DNA from: Lachnospiraceae bacterium
GTDB taxonomy: Bacteria; Bacillota; Clostridia; Lachnospirales; Lachnospiraceae
Direction: 5' to 3'
Assembly: GCA_022791815.1 (NCBI GenBank)
Contig: JAAVZU010000054.1
Span: 1-64,000 of the forward strand
DNA length: 64,000 nucleotides
Shown here piece by piece: positions 54,096 through 63,210 of this stretch; position 1 is the first letter of the stretch; every line of letters begins with the position of its first letter. Under the pieces are notes generated by a model that saw nothing but the letters and a program-made list of their open reading frames with translations, searched no databases and was not told the DNA's origin. The translations under genes and the position numbers were made by a program.

Positions 54096-54278
54096 ATGGC
54101 AGGAAAGGCAAATTGCGAATTATGTATGAATTATATGTACGATGAGGAGTATGAAGAGTATTGTTGTAGTGTAGATTTAGATCAGGATGAAATGGGGCGT
54201 TTTTTAACAGATACTTTTTATGAGTGTCCATATTTCCGTATGGGAGATGAATACAAAATTGTAAGGAAGCAAATGTAA
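54096..54278 (+). CDS. DUF6472-like small Cys-rich protein (60 aa)
   Basis: A hydrophilic, acidic 60-residue protein with a zinc-ribbon-like Cys set: 'CELCMNYMYDEEYEEYCC' (residues 6-23) and 'YECPYFRMGDEY' near residue 44. I recognise it as DUF6472-like, a family of unknown function in Lachnospiraceae. ATG 54096 is preferred over TTG 54069, on the basis of conserved start position and the upstream GGTGAAAG. It follows the ATP-grasp pair on the same strand. Probably metal-binding; function unknown. Confidence 0.75.
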   Translation: MAGKANCELCMNYMYDEEYEEYCCSVDLDQDEMGRFLTDTFYECPYFRMGDEYKIVRKQM

Positions 54279-54325
54279 TCTCGTATTACTGATACATTTA
54301 TTCAAAATCTTGGTGTTTACATACT

Positions 54326-54354
54326 TTGACACACCTTGGATTCTTTGTTATAAT
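54326..54354 (+). promoter_or_regulatory. Promoter for fhs
   Basis: Consensus TTGACA (54326-54331), 17 nt, TATAAT (54349-54354), 86 nt before the start codon. Confidence 0.88.
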
Positions 54355-54439
54355 AAAAAAGTTACAGATAATAAATTGTTGCAATAATATACTGATAGAT
54401 ATTGTAACAATATGATAAAACGTTCGGAGGTATGGCATA

Positions 54440-56110
54440 GTGAAAACGGATATCGAAATTGCACAGGAAGCAAAATTATTACCAATTAAAGAAGTTGCAA
54501 AAAAACTAGATATTACAGAGGATGATTTGGAACTTTATGGAAAGTATAAAGCAAAGTTGACAGATGAATTGTGGGAGCAGACCAAGAACCGTGAAGATGG
54601 AAAACTGATTCTCGTTACTGCAATCAACCCAACTCCTGCAGGAGAAGGAAAAACTACTATTACTGTTGGACTTGGACAAGCACTTGGCAAGATGAATAAA
54701 AAGTCCGTAATTGCCCTAAGAGAACCTTCTCTTGGACCATGTTTTGGAATTAAGGGAGGTGCAGCTGGTGGCGGAAATGCACAGGTAGTACCAATGGAAG
54801 ATTTGAACTTGCATTTTACTGGGGATTTCCATGCAATTACTTCTGCAAATAACTTACTGGCAGCTATGTTAGATAATCATATCCAACAGGGAAATGCATT
54901 ACAAATTGATACCAATCAAATCATTTGGAAACGTTGTGTGGATATGAATGATAGAGTATTGAGAAATATTGTGGTTGGATTGGGCAGAAAAGCAGATGGT
55001 GTAGTAAGGGAGGACCATTTTATTATTACAGTAGCCTCTGAGATTATGGCAATTCTTTGTTTAGCAGAAAATATGAAAGACCTAAAGGAAAGATTAGGAA
55101 GAATTATTGTGGCTTATAACTATGACGGACAGCCAGTTACTGCAAAAGAATTAAATGCAGTAGGAGCAATGGCTGCATTGTTAAAAGATGCCATTAAGCC
55201 AAATTTGATACAGACTTTAGAAAATACACCTGCAATTGTGCATGGTGGACCATTTGCTAATATTGCGCATGGTTGTAACAGTGTACGTGCTACAAAGACA
55301 GCATTAAAGTTAGCAGATTATGTAGTAACAGAAGCAGGTTTCGGAGCAGATCTTGGAGCAGAGAAATTTTTTGATATCAAATGCCGTATGTCAGGATTAA
55401 AGCCAGATGCAGTTGTAATTGTAGCTACTGCCCGTGCCTTGAAATACAATGGCGGGGTAGAAAAAGAGAACTTAAATGAGGAAAATATAGATGCCATAAA
55501 AGCAGGAATTGTAAATCTGGAAAAGCATATTGAGAATGTGCAGAAGTTTGGTGTACCATGTGTGGTAACATTGAATCAGTTTATTACTGATACAGATGCA
55601 GAGCTTGCTTATATCAAAGAATTCTGTGAGAGCAAAGGTTGTGAATTTGCTTTGGCAAAAGTTTGGGAAAAAGGCGGAGAAGGTGGTATAGAATTAGCAG
55701 AAAAAGTAATTCATACCATTGAGAACAAAAAAAGTAACTTTACACCATTATATGATAATAAGCTGTCCATTAAAGAAAAGATAGAAACTGTTGCTAAAGA
55801 AATCTATGGAGCAAGTGGTGTGACTTATGATACAACAGCAAGTAATGCAATTAAGAAATTAGAGGAATTAGGATTTGGAAGTATGCCAGTTTGTATGGCA
55901 AAGAACCAGTATTCTCTTTCTGATGATGCTACATTACTGGGAAGACCAGAGAATTTTACCATTCATATTCGTGAGGTATATGTATCTGCAGGTGCAGGAT
56001 TTGTAGTTGCAATTACAGGAACTGTAATGACTATGCCTGGACTTCCAAAGAAACCTGCTGCGGAACGTGTAGATGTAAATGAGGATGGAGTAATTACAGG
56101 ATTGTTTTAG
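54440..56110 (+). CDS. fhs: Formate-tetrahydrofolate ligase
   Basis: It makes 10-formyl-tetrahydrofolate from formate, tetrahydrofolate and ATP. This feeds purine synthesis and, in acetogens, the Wood-Ljungdahl methyl branch. The length of 556 residues is typical. The ATP loop is '[18 protein letters not shown]' (about 65-82), with '[19 protein letters not shown]' and '[18 protein letters not shown]'. The C-terminal '[17 protein letters not shown]' is also conserved. The start is GTG 54440, 9 nt after CGGAGG. It is transcribed alone from a consensus promoter. No other Wood-Ljungdahl genes are in the window. Confidence 0.97.
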   Translation: MKTDIEIAQEAKLLPIKEVAKKLDITEDDLELYGKYKAKLTDELWEQTKNREDGKLILVTAINPTPAGEGKTTITVGLGQALGKMNKKSVIALREPSLGPCFGIKGGAAGGGNAQVVPMEDLNLHFTGDFHAITSANNLLAAMLDNHIQQGNALQIDTNQIIWKRCVDMNDRVLRNIVVGLGRKADGVVREDHFIITVASEIMAILCLAENMKDLKERLGRIIVAYNYDGQPVTAKELNAVGAMAALLKDAIKPNLIQTLENTPAIVHGGPFANIAHGCNSVRATKTALKLADYVVTEAGFGADLGAEKFFDIKCRMSGLKPDAVVIVATARALKYNGGVEKENLNEENIDAIKAGIVNLEKHIENVQKFGVPCVVTLNQFITDTDAELAYIKEFCESKGCEFALAKVWEKGGEGGIELAEKVIHTIENKKSNFTPLYDNKLSIKEKIETVAKEIYGASGVTYDTTASNAIKKLEELGFGSMPVCMAKNQYSLSDDATLLGRPENFTIHIREVYVSAGAGFVVAITGTVMTMPGLPKKPAAERVDVNEDGVITGLF

Positions 56111-56116
56111 TGTATT

Positions 56117-56236
56117 GTCTTATTCATTTAGTGAAAATATGTATGTTGATATAAAACTTATATGCCTGCTTCGCTGGCAGCACTATGAATGAAAGCAAAT
56201 ATACGGGTTAGCTTAGCTGACCCGTATATTGCAATA
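56117..56236 (+). terminator. Branched hairpins and terminator-like stem after fhs
   Basis: AATATACGGGT (56198-56208) pairs with ACCCGTATATT (56220-56230), 11 bp perfect, with TAGCT/AGCT inside. The T tract is weak. Just upstream, TGCC-T-GC-TTC-GC-T-GGCA (56163-56179) and ATTCA..AGTG/CACT..TGAAT form further stems. The layout resembles the structured repeats elsewhere in the window, without clear sequence identity. Confidence 0.5.
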
Positions 56237-56282
56237 AAGTGTAGAAAATCCAAGACATAATTGAATTGAGGTGAAAGATATA

Positions 56283-58163
56283 ATGAATAGAATACTAAAA
56301 AGAGGAATTGCTGGTATATTAGGTTGTACCATGTTATTTAGCAGTAATTTCAATATAAGGAATCATAAAAATGAGGTAAAGGCTGCATCGAAAGAAGATA
56401 TCCGTTTACACGGAATCGATGTAAGTCACCACCAAAAAGAGATTGATTGGAAAAAAGTAAAAGCCTCTGGCATTGATTATGCCATTATCCGATGTGGATA
56501 TGGACAAGATGTTACTTTACAAGATGATGTACAATGGAAAGCAAATGCAGATGGATGTACCGAACAGGGAATACCATTTGGTGTATATTTGTATTCTTAT
56601 GCTACTACAGTGGAAGGAGCAGAAGGAGAAGCAGATCATGTTTTAAGATTAATTGAAGGATATAATTTGCAATATCCAGTATATTATGATATAGAATATA
56701 GCAAACAGAAAGAGTTAAGTTCAAAGGAGCTGGGAAAGATAGCCAGTGCATTTGCAAAAAAGATAGAAAACGCGGGATATCAAGTAGGGATTTATGCCAG
56801 TTATAGCTGGTTTAATGAGTATCTGACAGACCCTGTGTTTGACCAATGGGAACGCTGGGTTGCCAGATATAATACATATTGTGGATATAGTAAATCTTAT
56901 AGTATGTGGCAATATAGTTCATCTGGAACTGTTTCTGGAATTGACAGTTCTATTAATGTAGATATGGATTATGTAATAGGTACAGATGTGATTACTAGGG
57001 TAAATGAGATATCCTGTGATCAAACAGACTTGGAATTGAAAGCAGGAGAGAGTGCCTGGATATCGGCAGAAGTACTCCCCAAAAATGCACTAAATAAAAA
57101 TATTACATGGACAAGCAGTAATGAAAAGGTGGCTATAGTATCTGATGAGGGTGAGATAAAGGCGATAGGAGCAGGAAAGGCAAAGTTAGTAGCAGTTTCG
57201 GCAGATAATACGGACATAACAGCAAGTTGTAATATTACAGTATCAGATACAGCTAAACCAACAGATTCACCAAGTGTAACAGTAGAGCCAACAGAGCAGC
57301 CAGAAAAAACGCAAAAACCAACAGAAACGCCAGACGTGACAGTAGAGCCAACAAATCAGCCAGAAAAAACGTCAAAACCAACAGAAACGCCGAATGTGAC
57401 AGCGAAACCAACAGAGTTGCCCAAAGTAACAGTAGAACCAACAGTGTCACCAAAAGTGACAGTAAAACCAACGACAAAGGTGACAACAACCCCAAAACCA
57501 ACAATAAAGGTAACAATGACTCCAAAGCCAACACCAAAGGTAACAGAAACACCAAAACCGGTTATTACAGTTCCTTCTGTGAAGGGATTAGACTATCAAG
57601 CAATATCTAAGAATGAAATAAAACTGAATTGGAAAAAGGTTTCTGGTGTAGATGGATATGTGATTTATCGTTATGATAGTGAAACCAAGAAGGATATTTC
57701 TCTTACAACCATAAAAAAGAATCAGATTACAAGTTATCAGGTTAAGAAGATAAATGGAGAAAAGGGAAAAGTGCTTAGTCCTGGAACAAAATATACATAT
57801 AAAGTTGCATCATATAAGGCAATAGATGGTAAGAAATATTATAGCAAGAAAACGAAAGTAGATGCAATTACTAAGCCAGACACAGTAAAAATACAAAAAG
57901 TGAAACGTACTAGTGCTACAAAGGCTAAGGCAGAGTGGAAAAATGTCAGTCAGGCAACAGGATATGTAGTTTACATATCTGATAAAAAGAATGGTCCTTA
58001 TCAGGCATATAAGACTGTTGTTGGAAAGAAGAAAAAGTCAATTATAATTTCCAATTTAAAAAAGAAAAAAACGTATTATTTGCGAATAAGTGCCTATCTA
58101 AAACATAGTGAATATACATGGTATGGAAATTATTGTAAGACTACCAAAATTTCTCCAAAATAA
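56283..58163 (+). CDS. Secreted GH25 lysozyme with Ig-like, Pro/Thr linker and FN3 domains
   Basis: 626 residues from ATG 56283 (GAGGTG upstream). A signal peptide ends at about 35 ('VKAA-SKE'). Residues about 43-235 are a GH25 muramidase, which cuts peptidoglycan between N-acetylmuramic acid and N-acetylglucosamine: 'HGIDVSHHQKEIDWKKV', the catalytic acids in 'YYDIEYSK' (about 134-141) and 'MWQYSSSGTVSGIDSSINVD'. A BIG2-type Ig-like domain follows (about 240-320, 'KNITWTSSNEKVAIVSDEGE'). A linker of Pro/Thr/Lys repeats runs about 323-426, then two FN3-like modules end the protein. There is no LPXTG motif. The linker suggests passage through the wall. It acts in wall turnover or against other bacteria. 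Confidence 0.92.
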   Translation: MNRILKRGIAGILGCTMLFSSNFNIRNHKNEVKAASKEDIRLHGIDVSHHQKEIDWKKVKASGIDYAIIRCGYGQDVTLQDDVQWKANADGCTEQGIPFGVYLYSYATTVEGAEGEADHVLRLIEGYNLQYPVYYDIEYSKQKELSSKELGKIASAFAKKIENAGYQVGIYASYSWFNEYLTDPVFDQWERWVARYNTYCGYSKSYSMWQYSSSGTVSGIDSSINVDMDYVIGTDVITRVNEISCDQTDLELKAGESAWISAEVLPKNALNKNITWTSSNEKVAIVSDEGEIKAIGAGKAKLVAVSADNTDITASCNITVSDTAKPTDSPSVTVEPTEQPEKTQKPTETPDVTVEPTNQPEKTSKPTETPNVTAKPTELPKVTVEPTVSPKVTVKPTTKVTTTPKPTIKVTMTPKPTPKVTETPKPVITVPSVKGLDYQAISKNEIKLNWKKVSGVDGYVIYRYDSETKKDISLTTIKKNQITSYQVKKINGEKGKVLSPGTKYTYKVASYKAIDGKKYYSKKTKVDAITKPDTVKIQKVKRTSATKAKAEWKNVSQATGYVVYISDKKNGPYQAYKTVVGKKKKSIIISNLKKKKTYYLRISAYLKHSEYTWYGNYCKTTKISPK

Positions 58164-58259
58164 ATAGGTTGACTTATATCTTTATTTTTTGTTATATTTC
58201 TATTGTTAGCTTAAAATTTAGGAGAAACATACTACGACTGGTTCGTAGTGAAAAAATTT

Positions 58260-58290
58260 GTAACAGGTCAGCCATTGGCTGAACTGCTAC
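58260..58290. repeat. Short palindromic repeat, copy 3
   Basis: GTAACAGGTCAGCC (58260-58273) pairs with GGCTGAACTGCTAC (58277-58290), 12 of 14 positions. It ends 38 nt before the aldolase start. A separate stem CTACGA-CTGGT-TCGTAG lies at about 58231-58247. Confidence 0.65.
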
Positions 58291-58328
58291 AAAAATTGAA
58301 AGAATTTACGGAAGGATGTTAGAAAATT

Positions 58329-59300
58329 ATGAAAGAGATAACGAATTTATTAGGGTATAGAGAAAGTATAAAGGTTGTAGATGCAACTTTGAGAGATGGT
58401 GGTCTGGTAAATGATTTTTATTTTAAAGATGATTTTGTAAAAGCATTATATCAGGCTAATATAGAGGCTGGTGTTGACTATATGGAGATGGGATACCGGG
58501 CTTCCAAAAAAGTATTTGATGAAACTAAATTTGGTAAATGGAAATTCTGTAATGATGATCATATTAGAGAGATTGTAGGTGAAAATGATACAGAACTTAA
58601 ACTTGCAATTATGGCAGACATTGGAAGACATGATAAAAATGATTTTGACCAAAAAGCAAACTCTCCAGTTGATTTAGTTCGTGTCGCAGCATACATTCAT
58701 CAGATGCCAGAAGCAATTGATATGGTAGAGGATGCAGCAAAGAAGGGTTATGAAACAAGCTGTAATATTATGGCAATATCAAATTCTCAGGAACAAGATA
58801 TTAAGGTTGCACTGGATATGCTTGGAAAGACTCCAGTGGATGCTATTTATATTGTAGATAGTTTTGGATCTATATATCCAGAGCAGATGGCTAGAATTGC
58901 AGATACATATATGGAGTTTGCAACAAAATATGGTAAAAAAGTAGGAATTCATGCACATGATAACCAGCAGCTTGCTTTTGCAAATACCATAGAGGCCTGT
59001 GGTGATGGTGTTGATTGGTTAGATGCAACATATCTTTCTATGGGAAGAGGTGCAGGAAACTGCGCTATGGAATTATTGTTAGGATTCTTGAAGAATCCAA
59101 AATATAATGTACGTCCAGTATTTAAGTTTATTCAGGAACACATGATGAAGTTGAAGGAAGAAGGAATTGTATGGGGATATGATTTACAATATCTTATGAC
59201 AGGAATGTTAAACCAGCATCCAAGATCCGCTATTCAATTTACAAAAGATGGAAGAACAGATTTTGCAGAATTTTACAATGAGGTTCTATCCTTAGAGTAG
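58329..59300 (+). CDS. DRE-TIM aldolase family protein (HMG-CoA lyase / 4-hydroxy-2-oxovalerate aldolase-like)
   Basis: A 323-residue TIM-barrel lyase. The family uses a divalent metal to cleave or form C-C bonds of 2-oxo or acyl-CoA substrates. The signature is 'VVDATLRDGGLVND' (residues 16-29) with Arg and Asp, and the metal ligands are in 'VGIHAHDNQQLAFANT' (about 212-227). 'SMGRGAGNCAMELLLG' forms the glycine-rich closing loop. It lacks the C-terminal regulatory domain of isopropylmalate synthases. No dehydrogenase partner is next to it, so the substrate is uncertain. The ribosome binding site is GAAGGA. Confidence 0.82.
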   Translation: MKEITNLLGYRESIKVVDATLRDGGLVNDFYFKDDFVKALYQANIEAGVDYMEMGYRASKKVFDETKFGKWKFCNDDHIREIVGENDTELKLAIMADIGRHDKNDFDQKANSPVDLVRVAAYIHQMPEAIDMVEDAAKKGYETSCNIMAISNSQEQDIKVALDMLGKTPVDAIYIVDSFGSIYPEQMARIADTYMEFATKYGKKVGIHAHDNQQLAFANTIEACGDGVDWLDATYLSMGRGAGNCAMELLLGFLKNPKYNVRPVFKFIQEHMMKLKEEGIVWGYDLQYLMTGMLNQHPRSAIQFTKDGRTDFAEFYNEVLSLE

Positions 59301-59332
59301 ATAAGCACATAAAATTAAAAAAATTGTTTATT

Positions 59333-59373
59333 TTCAGGCAGAACTTGTAATAAATGTGCAGGTTCTGCCTGAA
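59333..59373 (+). terminator. Terminator after the aldolase gene
   Basis: TTCAGGCAGAAC (59333-59344) and GTTCTGCCTGAA (59362-59373), a perfect 12-bp stem with a 17-nt loop, followed by ATAATTATT. Confidence 0.75.
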
Positions 59374-59494
59374 TAATTATTACAAGTTATGTATAGCTTA
59401 AATACGTAATTTATATTTTTCTAGAATATAGAAAATGGTAAAATATCGTATAAATTATTTGGTAAAACTATAGAAAAGAAAGGTTTGATGTAAT

Positions 59495-60184
59495 ATGAAG
59501 TATCATAAGATAAAACGAGGTTTTTTCATCAGCCGTCCTAATCGTTTTCTGGCAAATGTAATGCTAGATGGGGAGATAGAAGTTTGTCATGTGAAAAATA
59601 CAGGAAGATGCAAGGAACTGCTTATCGAAGGTGCAATTGTTTTTTTGGAAAAAAGCAAGAATCCAAACCGCAAAACAAAATATGACTTGATAGCAGTATA
59701 CAAGGGTGACAAATTGGTTAATATAGATAGTCAGGCACCTAATAAGGTGGTGCAGGAATATCTTCCAGAAATATTTAAGGATATAGTATGCATTCGTCCA
59801 GAAACGAAATATAAAAACTCCCGTTTTGATTTTTATGTAGAGACCAAACAAAATAAAATATTTATTGAGGTAAAGGGAGTTACACTGGAAGATAATGGAG
59901 TGGTACGTTTTCCAGATGCGCCTACAGAAAGAGGATTAAAACATATACAGGAATTGATAGCATGCAAAAAGGAAGGGTATCAGGCATATATTATTTTTGT
60001 GGTACAGATGGAGGATGTGACTTACTTTGAACCAAATTTGCAAGCCCAGCCAGAATTTGCCAGAGAATTATATGTTGCAAAAAAATCAGGTGTGGAAATA
60101 CTTTGTTTTTGTTGTAGGGTAACACCAGATTCGCTTGAGATTTACCAAAAGGTACCATGTAAAATAGAATTGTTAAATTTATAA
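59495..60184 (+). CDS. sfsA: SfsA family DNA/RNA nuclease-like protein
   Basis: 229 residues, the usual length of SfsA (sugar fermentation stimulation protein A). N-terminal OB-fold part: 'RPNRFLANVMLDGEIEVCHV' and 'NTGRCKELLIEGAIVFL'. C-terminal nuclease-like part: 'RFDFYVETKQNKIFIEVKGV' followed by 'RFPDAPTERGLKHIQEL'. The Asp and E-x-K pattern resembles a PD-(D/E)XK site. The cellular role is not settled in the family; nucleic-acid binding is known. The ribosome binding site is GAAAGG. It stands alone between terminators. Confidence 0.93.
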   Translation: MKYHKIKRGFFISRPNRFLANVMLDGEIEVCHVKNTGRCKELLIEGAIVFLEKSKNPNRKTKYDLIAVYKGDKLVNIDSQAPNKVVQEYLPEIFKDIVCIRPETKYKNSRFDFYVETKQNKIFIEVKGVTLEDNGVVRFPDAPTERGLKHIQELIACKKEGYQAYIIFVVQMEDVTYFEPNLQAQPEFARELYVAKKSGVEILCFCCRVTPDSLEIYQKVPCKIELLNL

Positions 60185-60191
60185 AAAACAG

Positions 60192-60225
60192 AAAGAAGTC
60201 ACAGATTTAGATTGTAACTTCTTTT
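60192..60225 (+). terminator. Terminator of sfsA
   Basis: AAAGAAGT (60192-60199) and ACTTCTTT (60217-60224), loop 17 nt, followed by TGTT, 8 nt past the stop codon. Confidence 0.65.
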
Positions 60226-60329
60226 GTTATGTTGGGGTGTAGGAATTATCAAAGACAACCCTTTTTTTGTTATGATATAGATATACCATTTGATAAAAAA
60301 GGCAATACATAAGAAAGGAACAGATAATT

Positions 60330-60446
60330 ATGCAAGAAAAAGTTCTTATTGTAGATGATGAAAGAGAGATTGTAGACATAATAATTCTTTATCTTGAAAA
60401 TGAACTGACAAATTTCATGGTATCATTAGCCTTAATCAATTCATAA
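60330..60446 (+). pseudogene. Response-regulator remnant (38 codons)
   Basis: ATG 60330, with AAAGGAACAG upstream, encodes 'MQEKVLIVDDEREIVDIIIL', the start of an OmpR/VanR-type receiver domain with its Asp-Asp pair (residues 9-10). After about residue 26 similarity ends, and the frame stops at TAA 60444-60446. The phosphorylated Asp, the rest of the receiver and the DNA-binding domain are missing. A terminator lies 115 nt downstream. The likely history is deletion of a two-component system, leaving its front end and terminator. Confidence 0.75.
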
Positions 60447-61106
60447 ATATATGTTTGCTTAATACATAGCATTATGAATAAAAAAAATCTACAATAATAT
60501 ATAATTTTTTAGGATTTTCTTAATTTTTTCTCAGGAAATTAATTATGGAATATTAAAGTATAAACAGCTTTTATACAGTAGAATAAATATTGTATAAAGG
60601 CTGTTTTTTATATACTAGAAAATTAATTTATCATATCCTGTTATTAAAAATGGCATTATTTTATGGTTTTATTTTTTGGCATTAACAGAAAAATGACATA
60701 TCAATGTTTACATAAGAAATTGTTGCAAATAATGGTGCAAAGTAGGGGAATAGTGAGATTATATAATGATTTATAGATTAAAGAATGTGATAGTTGATAC
60801 AAATGTGATGTTTTTTAGAAACAAAATAGATACAGTGATAGTTTAGTTTTTATTTGTTTTTAAGATTTACTTTTTATTATACTTGTAGATATACTTAAAG
60901 TGTTCTGTTTTGAAGGGGGTGATAGGATTTGGAAGTTTAATAAAATATTTTCATTCCCATATACGTCTAGTCAATATGATAAAAAGTAAACAGGCAAGTT
61001 TTTGGTAAATGGTAAGGAAGGTTCAGTAAAATATGGTTTGAAAACTCAGTAAAATAAGGGATAGAGAATCCCAGAAACTAAAATACATAAAAGGAGGAAA
61101 CTTTTC
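60447..61106. other. AT-rich intergenic stretch without a clear gene
   Basis: It contains a terminator-like stem at 60562-60609 (see that entry), a short hairpin GGGAT..ATCCC near 61059-61072, and two direct copies of CAGTAAAATA at about 61027 and 61050. A 30-codon GTG frame at 60919 has a G-rich upstream tract but is too close to it and unconvincing. Nothing else is seen. Confidence 0.6.
60562..60609 (+). terminator. Terminator-like stem downstream of the remnant
   Basis: AACAGCTTTTATACA and TGTATAAAGGCTGTT pair with a small internal mismatch and a six-T tail. With only the response-regulator fragment upstream, it looks like the terminator of a lost operon. Confidence 0.75.
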
Positions 61107-62288
61107 ATGAAAAATTTCAGTAACTATAAGGATTTTGACAGAAAAGAAAATTTACATGATGATTCAAAAGTGGTTCATGGCGCTCTTGGAACAGAACCTT
61201 TGACAGGTGCAGTAAGCATGCCTATTTTTCAGACGGCAACATTTCGTCATCCAGAACTTGGTGTATCAACTGGATATGCATACAGCCGTCTTGAAAACCC
61301 AACCCGGCAGGAGTTGGAACGTACTATGGCAATCTTAGAGGGGGGTATCAGAGGATTTGCATTTTCTAGTGGACAGGCAGCAAATATGGCAGTTTTTTCT
61401 TTGCTTAATCCAGGAGATCATGTGATTTTATCGGATGATATTTATGGAGGAACATTTCGGATAATAGGAGACATTTTTGAAAAATATGGAATTTCACATA
61501 CCTATGTAGATATGTCAGACTTGGAGGCAGTAAAAAGTGTGATACAAAAAAACACAAAAATGTTTTTTGTGGAAACACCAACCAATCCAATGATGAAAGT
61601 AGCAGATATCCATGAAATATCAAAACTTGCAAAAGACGTTGGAGCGATTACAGTTGTTGACAATACCTTTTTATCACCTTATTTTCAGAAACCATTGCAG
61701 CTTGGTGCAGATATTGTGACACATAGCTCTACTAAGTACTTGAGTGGGCATAATGATGTGATTTCAGGAATCTTGGTTGTAAAAGATAATGAAAAAATTG
61801 CAGAACAAATTCATATACATATAAAATCTCATGGAAGCCAATTGGCTCCTTTTGACAGTTGGCTGGTATTGAGGGGAATCAAGACCTTGTCAGTCCGTAT
61901 GAACAGACACAATGAAAATGCATATAAAGTGGCAAATTGGCTTTTAGCACATACTAAAGTTAAGAAAGTGTATTATGTCGGTTTTCCAAGCCATAAAAGC
62001 TATGAGGTAACTAAAAAACAGACAACAGGATTTGGAGGAATGATTTCATTTACTGTGAATAGCAATGAAACAGCGAAACAGATTTTAAAGAAGATAAATC
62101 TGATTATGTTTGCAGAAAGCCTTGGGGGAACAGAGACGTTAATTACTTATCCCAATACCCAAACTCATGAAGATACACCAAAAGCAATAAAAGAAAAACT
62201 AGGAATTAATGATTGTTTTCTTAGATTGTCAGTAGGACTTGAGAATGCAGAGGATATTATTGATGACTTGGAACAGGCATTGGATTAG
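61107..62288 (+). CDS. Cys/Met metabolism PLP-dependent enzyme (cystathionine gamma-synthase / lyase type)
   Basis: A fold-type I PLP enzyme of 393 residues of the transsulfuration family. The PLP Lys is at about 210 in 'VTHSSTKYLSGHNDVISG'. Conserved marks are 'YSRLENPTRQELERTMAILE', 'GFAFSSGQAANMAVFSL' and 'FVETPTNPMMKVADI'. The end has 'FAESLGGTETLITYP' and 'FLRLSVGLENAEDIIDDL'. Sequence alone does not separate cystathionine gamma-synthase, cystathionine lyases and O-acetylhomoserine sulfhydrylase. AAAGGAGG precedes the ATG. dapF follows 11 nt later, so the two are likely co-transcribed. Confidence 0.9.
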   Translation: MKNFSNYKDFDRKENLHDDSKVVHGALGTEPLTGAVSMPIFQTATFRHPELGVSTGYAYSRLENPTRQELERTMAILEGGIRGFAFSSGQAANMAVFSLLNPGDHVILSDDIYGGTFRIIGDIFEKYGISHTYVDMSDLEAVKSVIQKNTKMFFVETPTNPMMKVADIHEISKLAKDVGAITVVDNTFLSPYFQKPLQLGADIVTHSSTKYLSGHNDVISGILVVKDNEKIAEQIHIHIKSHGSQLAPFDSWLVLRGIKTLSVRMNRHNENAYKVANWLLAHTKVKKVYYVGFPSHKSYEVTKKQTTGFGGMISFTVNSNETAKQILKKINLIMFAESLGGTETLITYPNTQTHEDTPKAIKEKLGINDCFLRLSVGLENAEDIIDDLEQALD

Positions 62289-62299
62289 GAGTTAACGAT

Positions 62300-63151
62300 A
62301 TGAGATTTACAAAGATGCAGGCATTTGGAAATGATTATGTATATATTGACGTGATTCATCAGAAGTTAAATAATCCTTCTGAATTGGCGAGATTTATTAG
62401 TAATAGACACTTGGGAGTGGGAGCTGATGGTATGGTTTTAATTTGTCCATCAGACAAAGCAGATTTTCAGATGCGTATATTTAATCCAGATGGTACTGAA
62501 GCAGAAATGTGTGGAAATGCATTACGCAGTGTTGGTAAATATGTTTATGATCATGGGTTAACAGGAAAAAGGGAAGTGGTGATTGAAACATTAGGCGGAA
62601 TTAAATTTTTAAAATTGTTTGTAGACAATGAGAAAGTATCCAATATATGTGCAGATATTGGAGAACCAATCCTATCAGTAAAAGAAATACCAGTCTATAC
62701 TGATTTAAAAGAATTTATCGAACAGCCAGTAGAGATATTGGGAGATTCTCTTTTCATGACGGCTGTTTCTTGGGGGAATCCACATTGTGTAATTTATGTA
62801 GATTCAGTAAAAGAATGGGATGTAGAAAAATATGGATCGGAAATAGAAAATAAGACTTCTTTGTTTCCTAATAAGACAAATGTAACTTTTGCCGAGTTAG
62901 TGAACAGGAATTATATTAAAATAAGAGAATGGGAGCGTGGCACAGGGGAGACAATCGGATGTGGTACAGGTTGTGCAACAGCAGTAGTTGCAGGGGTATT
63001 AACGAATCGCTGTGAACGTCGTGTAACAGTAGAGCAGATAGGGGGAATTTTGGAGATTGAGTGGGACGAAGTAACAAATCATCTAATAATGGTAGGTCCT
63101 TCTTATACTGTATATGAAGGAGAAATTTTCTTACCTTTACAAAATAAATAG
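62300..63151 (+). CDS. dapF: Diaminopimelate epimerase
   Basis: It interconverts LL- and meso-diaminopimelate using two Cys as acid/base. The two catalytic sites are visible: Cys71 in 'AEMCGNALRSVGKY' and Cys221 in 'GCGTGCATAVVAG'. The N-terminal 'FTKMQAFGNDYVYID' and 'LGVGADGMVLI' match the family. The length of 283 is normal. It sits 11 nt behind the PLP enzyme gene. murE follows, which uses meso-diaminopimelate, so the pair suggests meso-DAP peptidoglycan. Confidence 0.96.
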   Translation: MRFTKMQAFGNDYVYIDVIHQKLNNPSELARFISNRHLGVGADGMVLICPSDKADFQMRIFNPDGTEAEMCGNALRSVGKYVYDHGLTGKREVVIETLGGIKFLKLFVDNEKVSNICADIGEPILSVKEIPVYTDLKEFIEQPVEILGDSLFMTAVSWGNPHCVIYVDSVKEWDVEKYGSEIENKTSLFPNKTNVTFAELVNRNYIKIREWERGTGETIGCGTGCATAVVAGVLTNRCERRVTVEQIGGILEIEWDEVTNHLIMVGPSYTVYEGEIFLPLQNK

Positions 63152-63210
63152 GAATTATTTGTATTTAATAGAGCAATTGACAATAGAAAATTTATGAAAG
63201 GAGACAAAAG

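Noticed and set aside
57253-57555. Leu-rich 100-codon - strand frame opposite the lysozyme linker
   Set aside because: It is the antisense of the Pro/Thr/Lys repeat region. Low-complexity Leu/Val text is expected from that, and no start signal is present.
57250-57560. Repeated DNA that could be taken for a CRISPR or satellite array
   Set aside because: The repeats are in frame, degenerate and encode a Pro/Thr/Lys linker within the GH25 protein. There are no spacers of uniform size.
60919-61008. 30-codon GTG frame upstream of the PLP enzyme
   Set aside because: The G-rich tract overlaps the start codon, so it cannot act as a ribosome binding site. The product shows no features.
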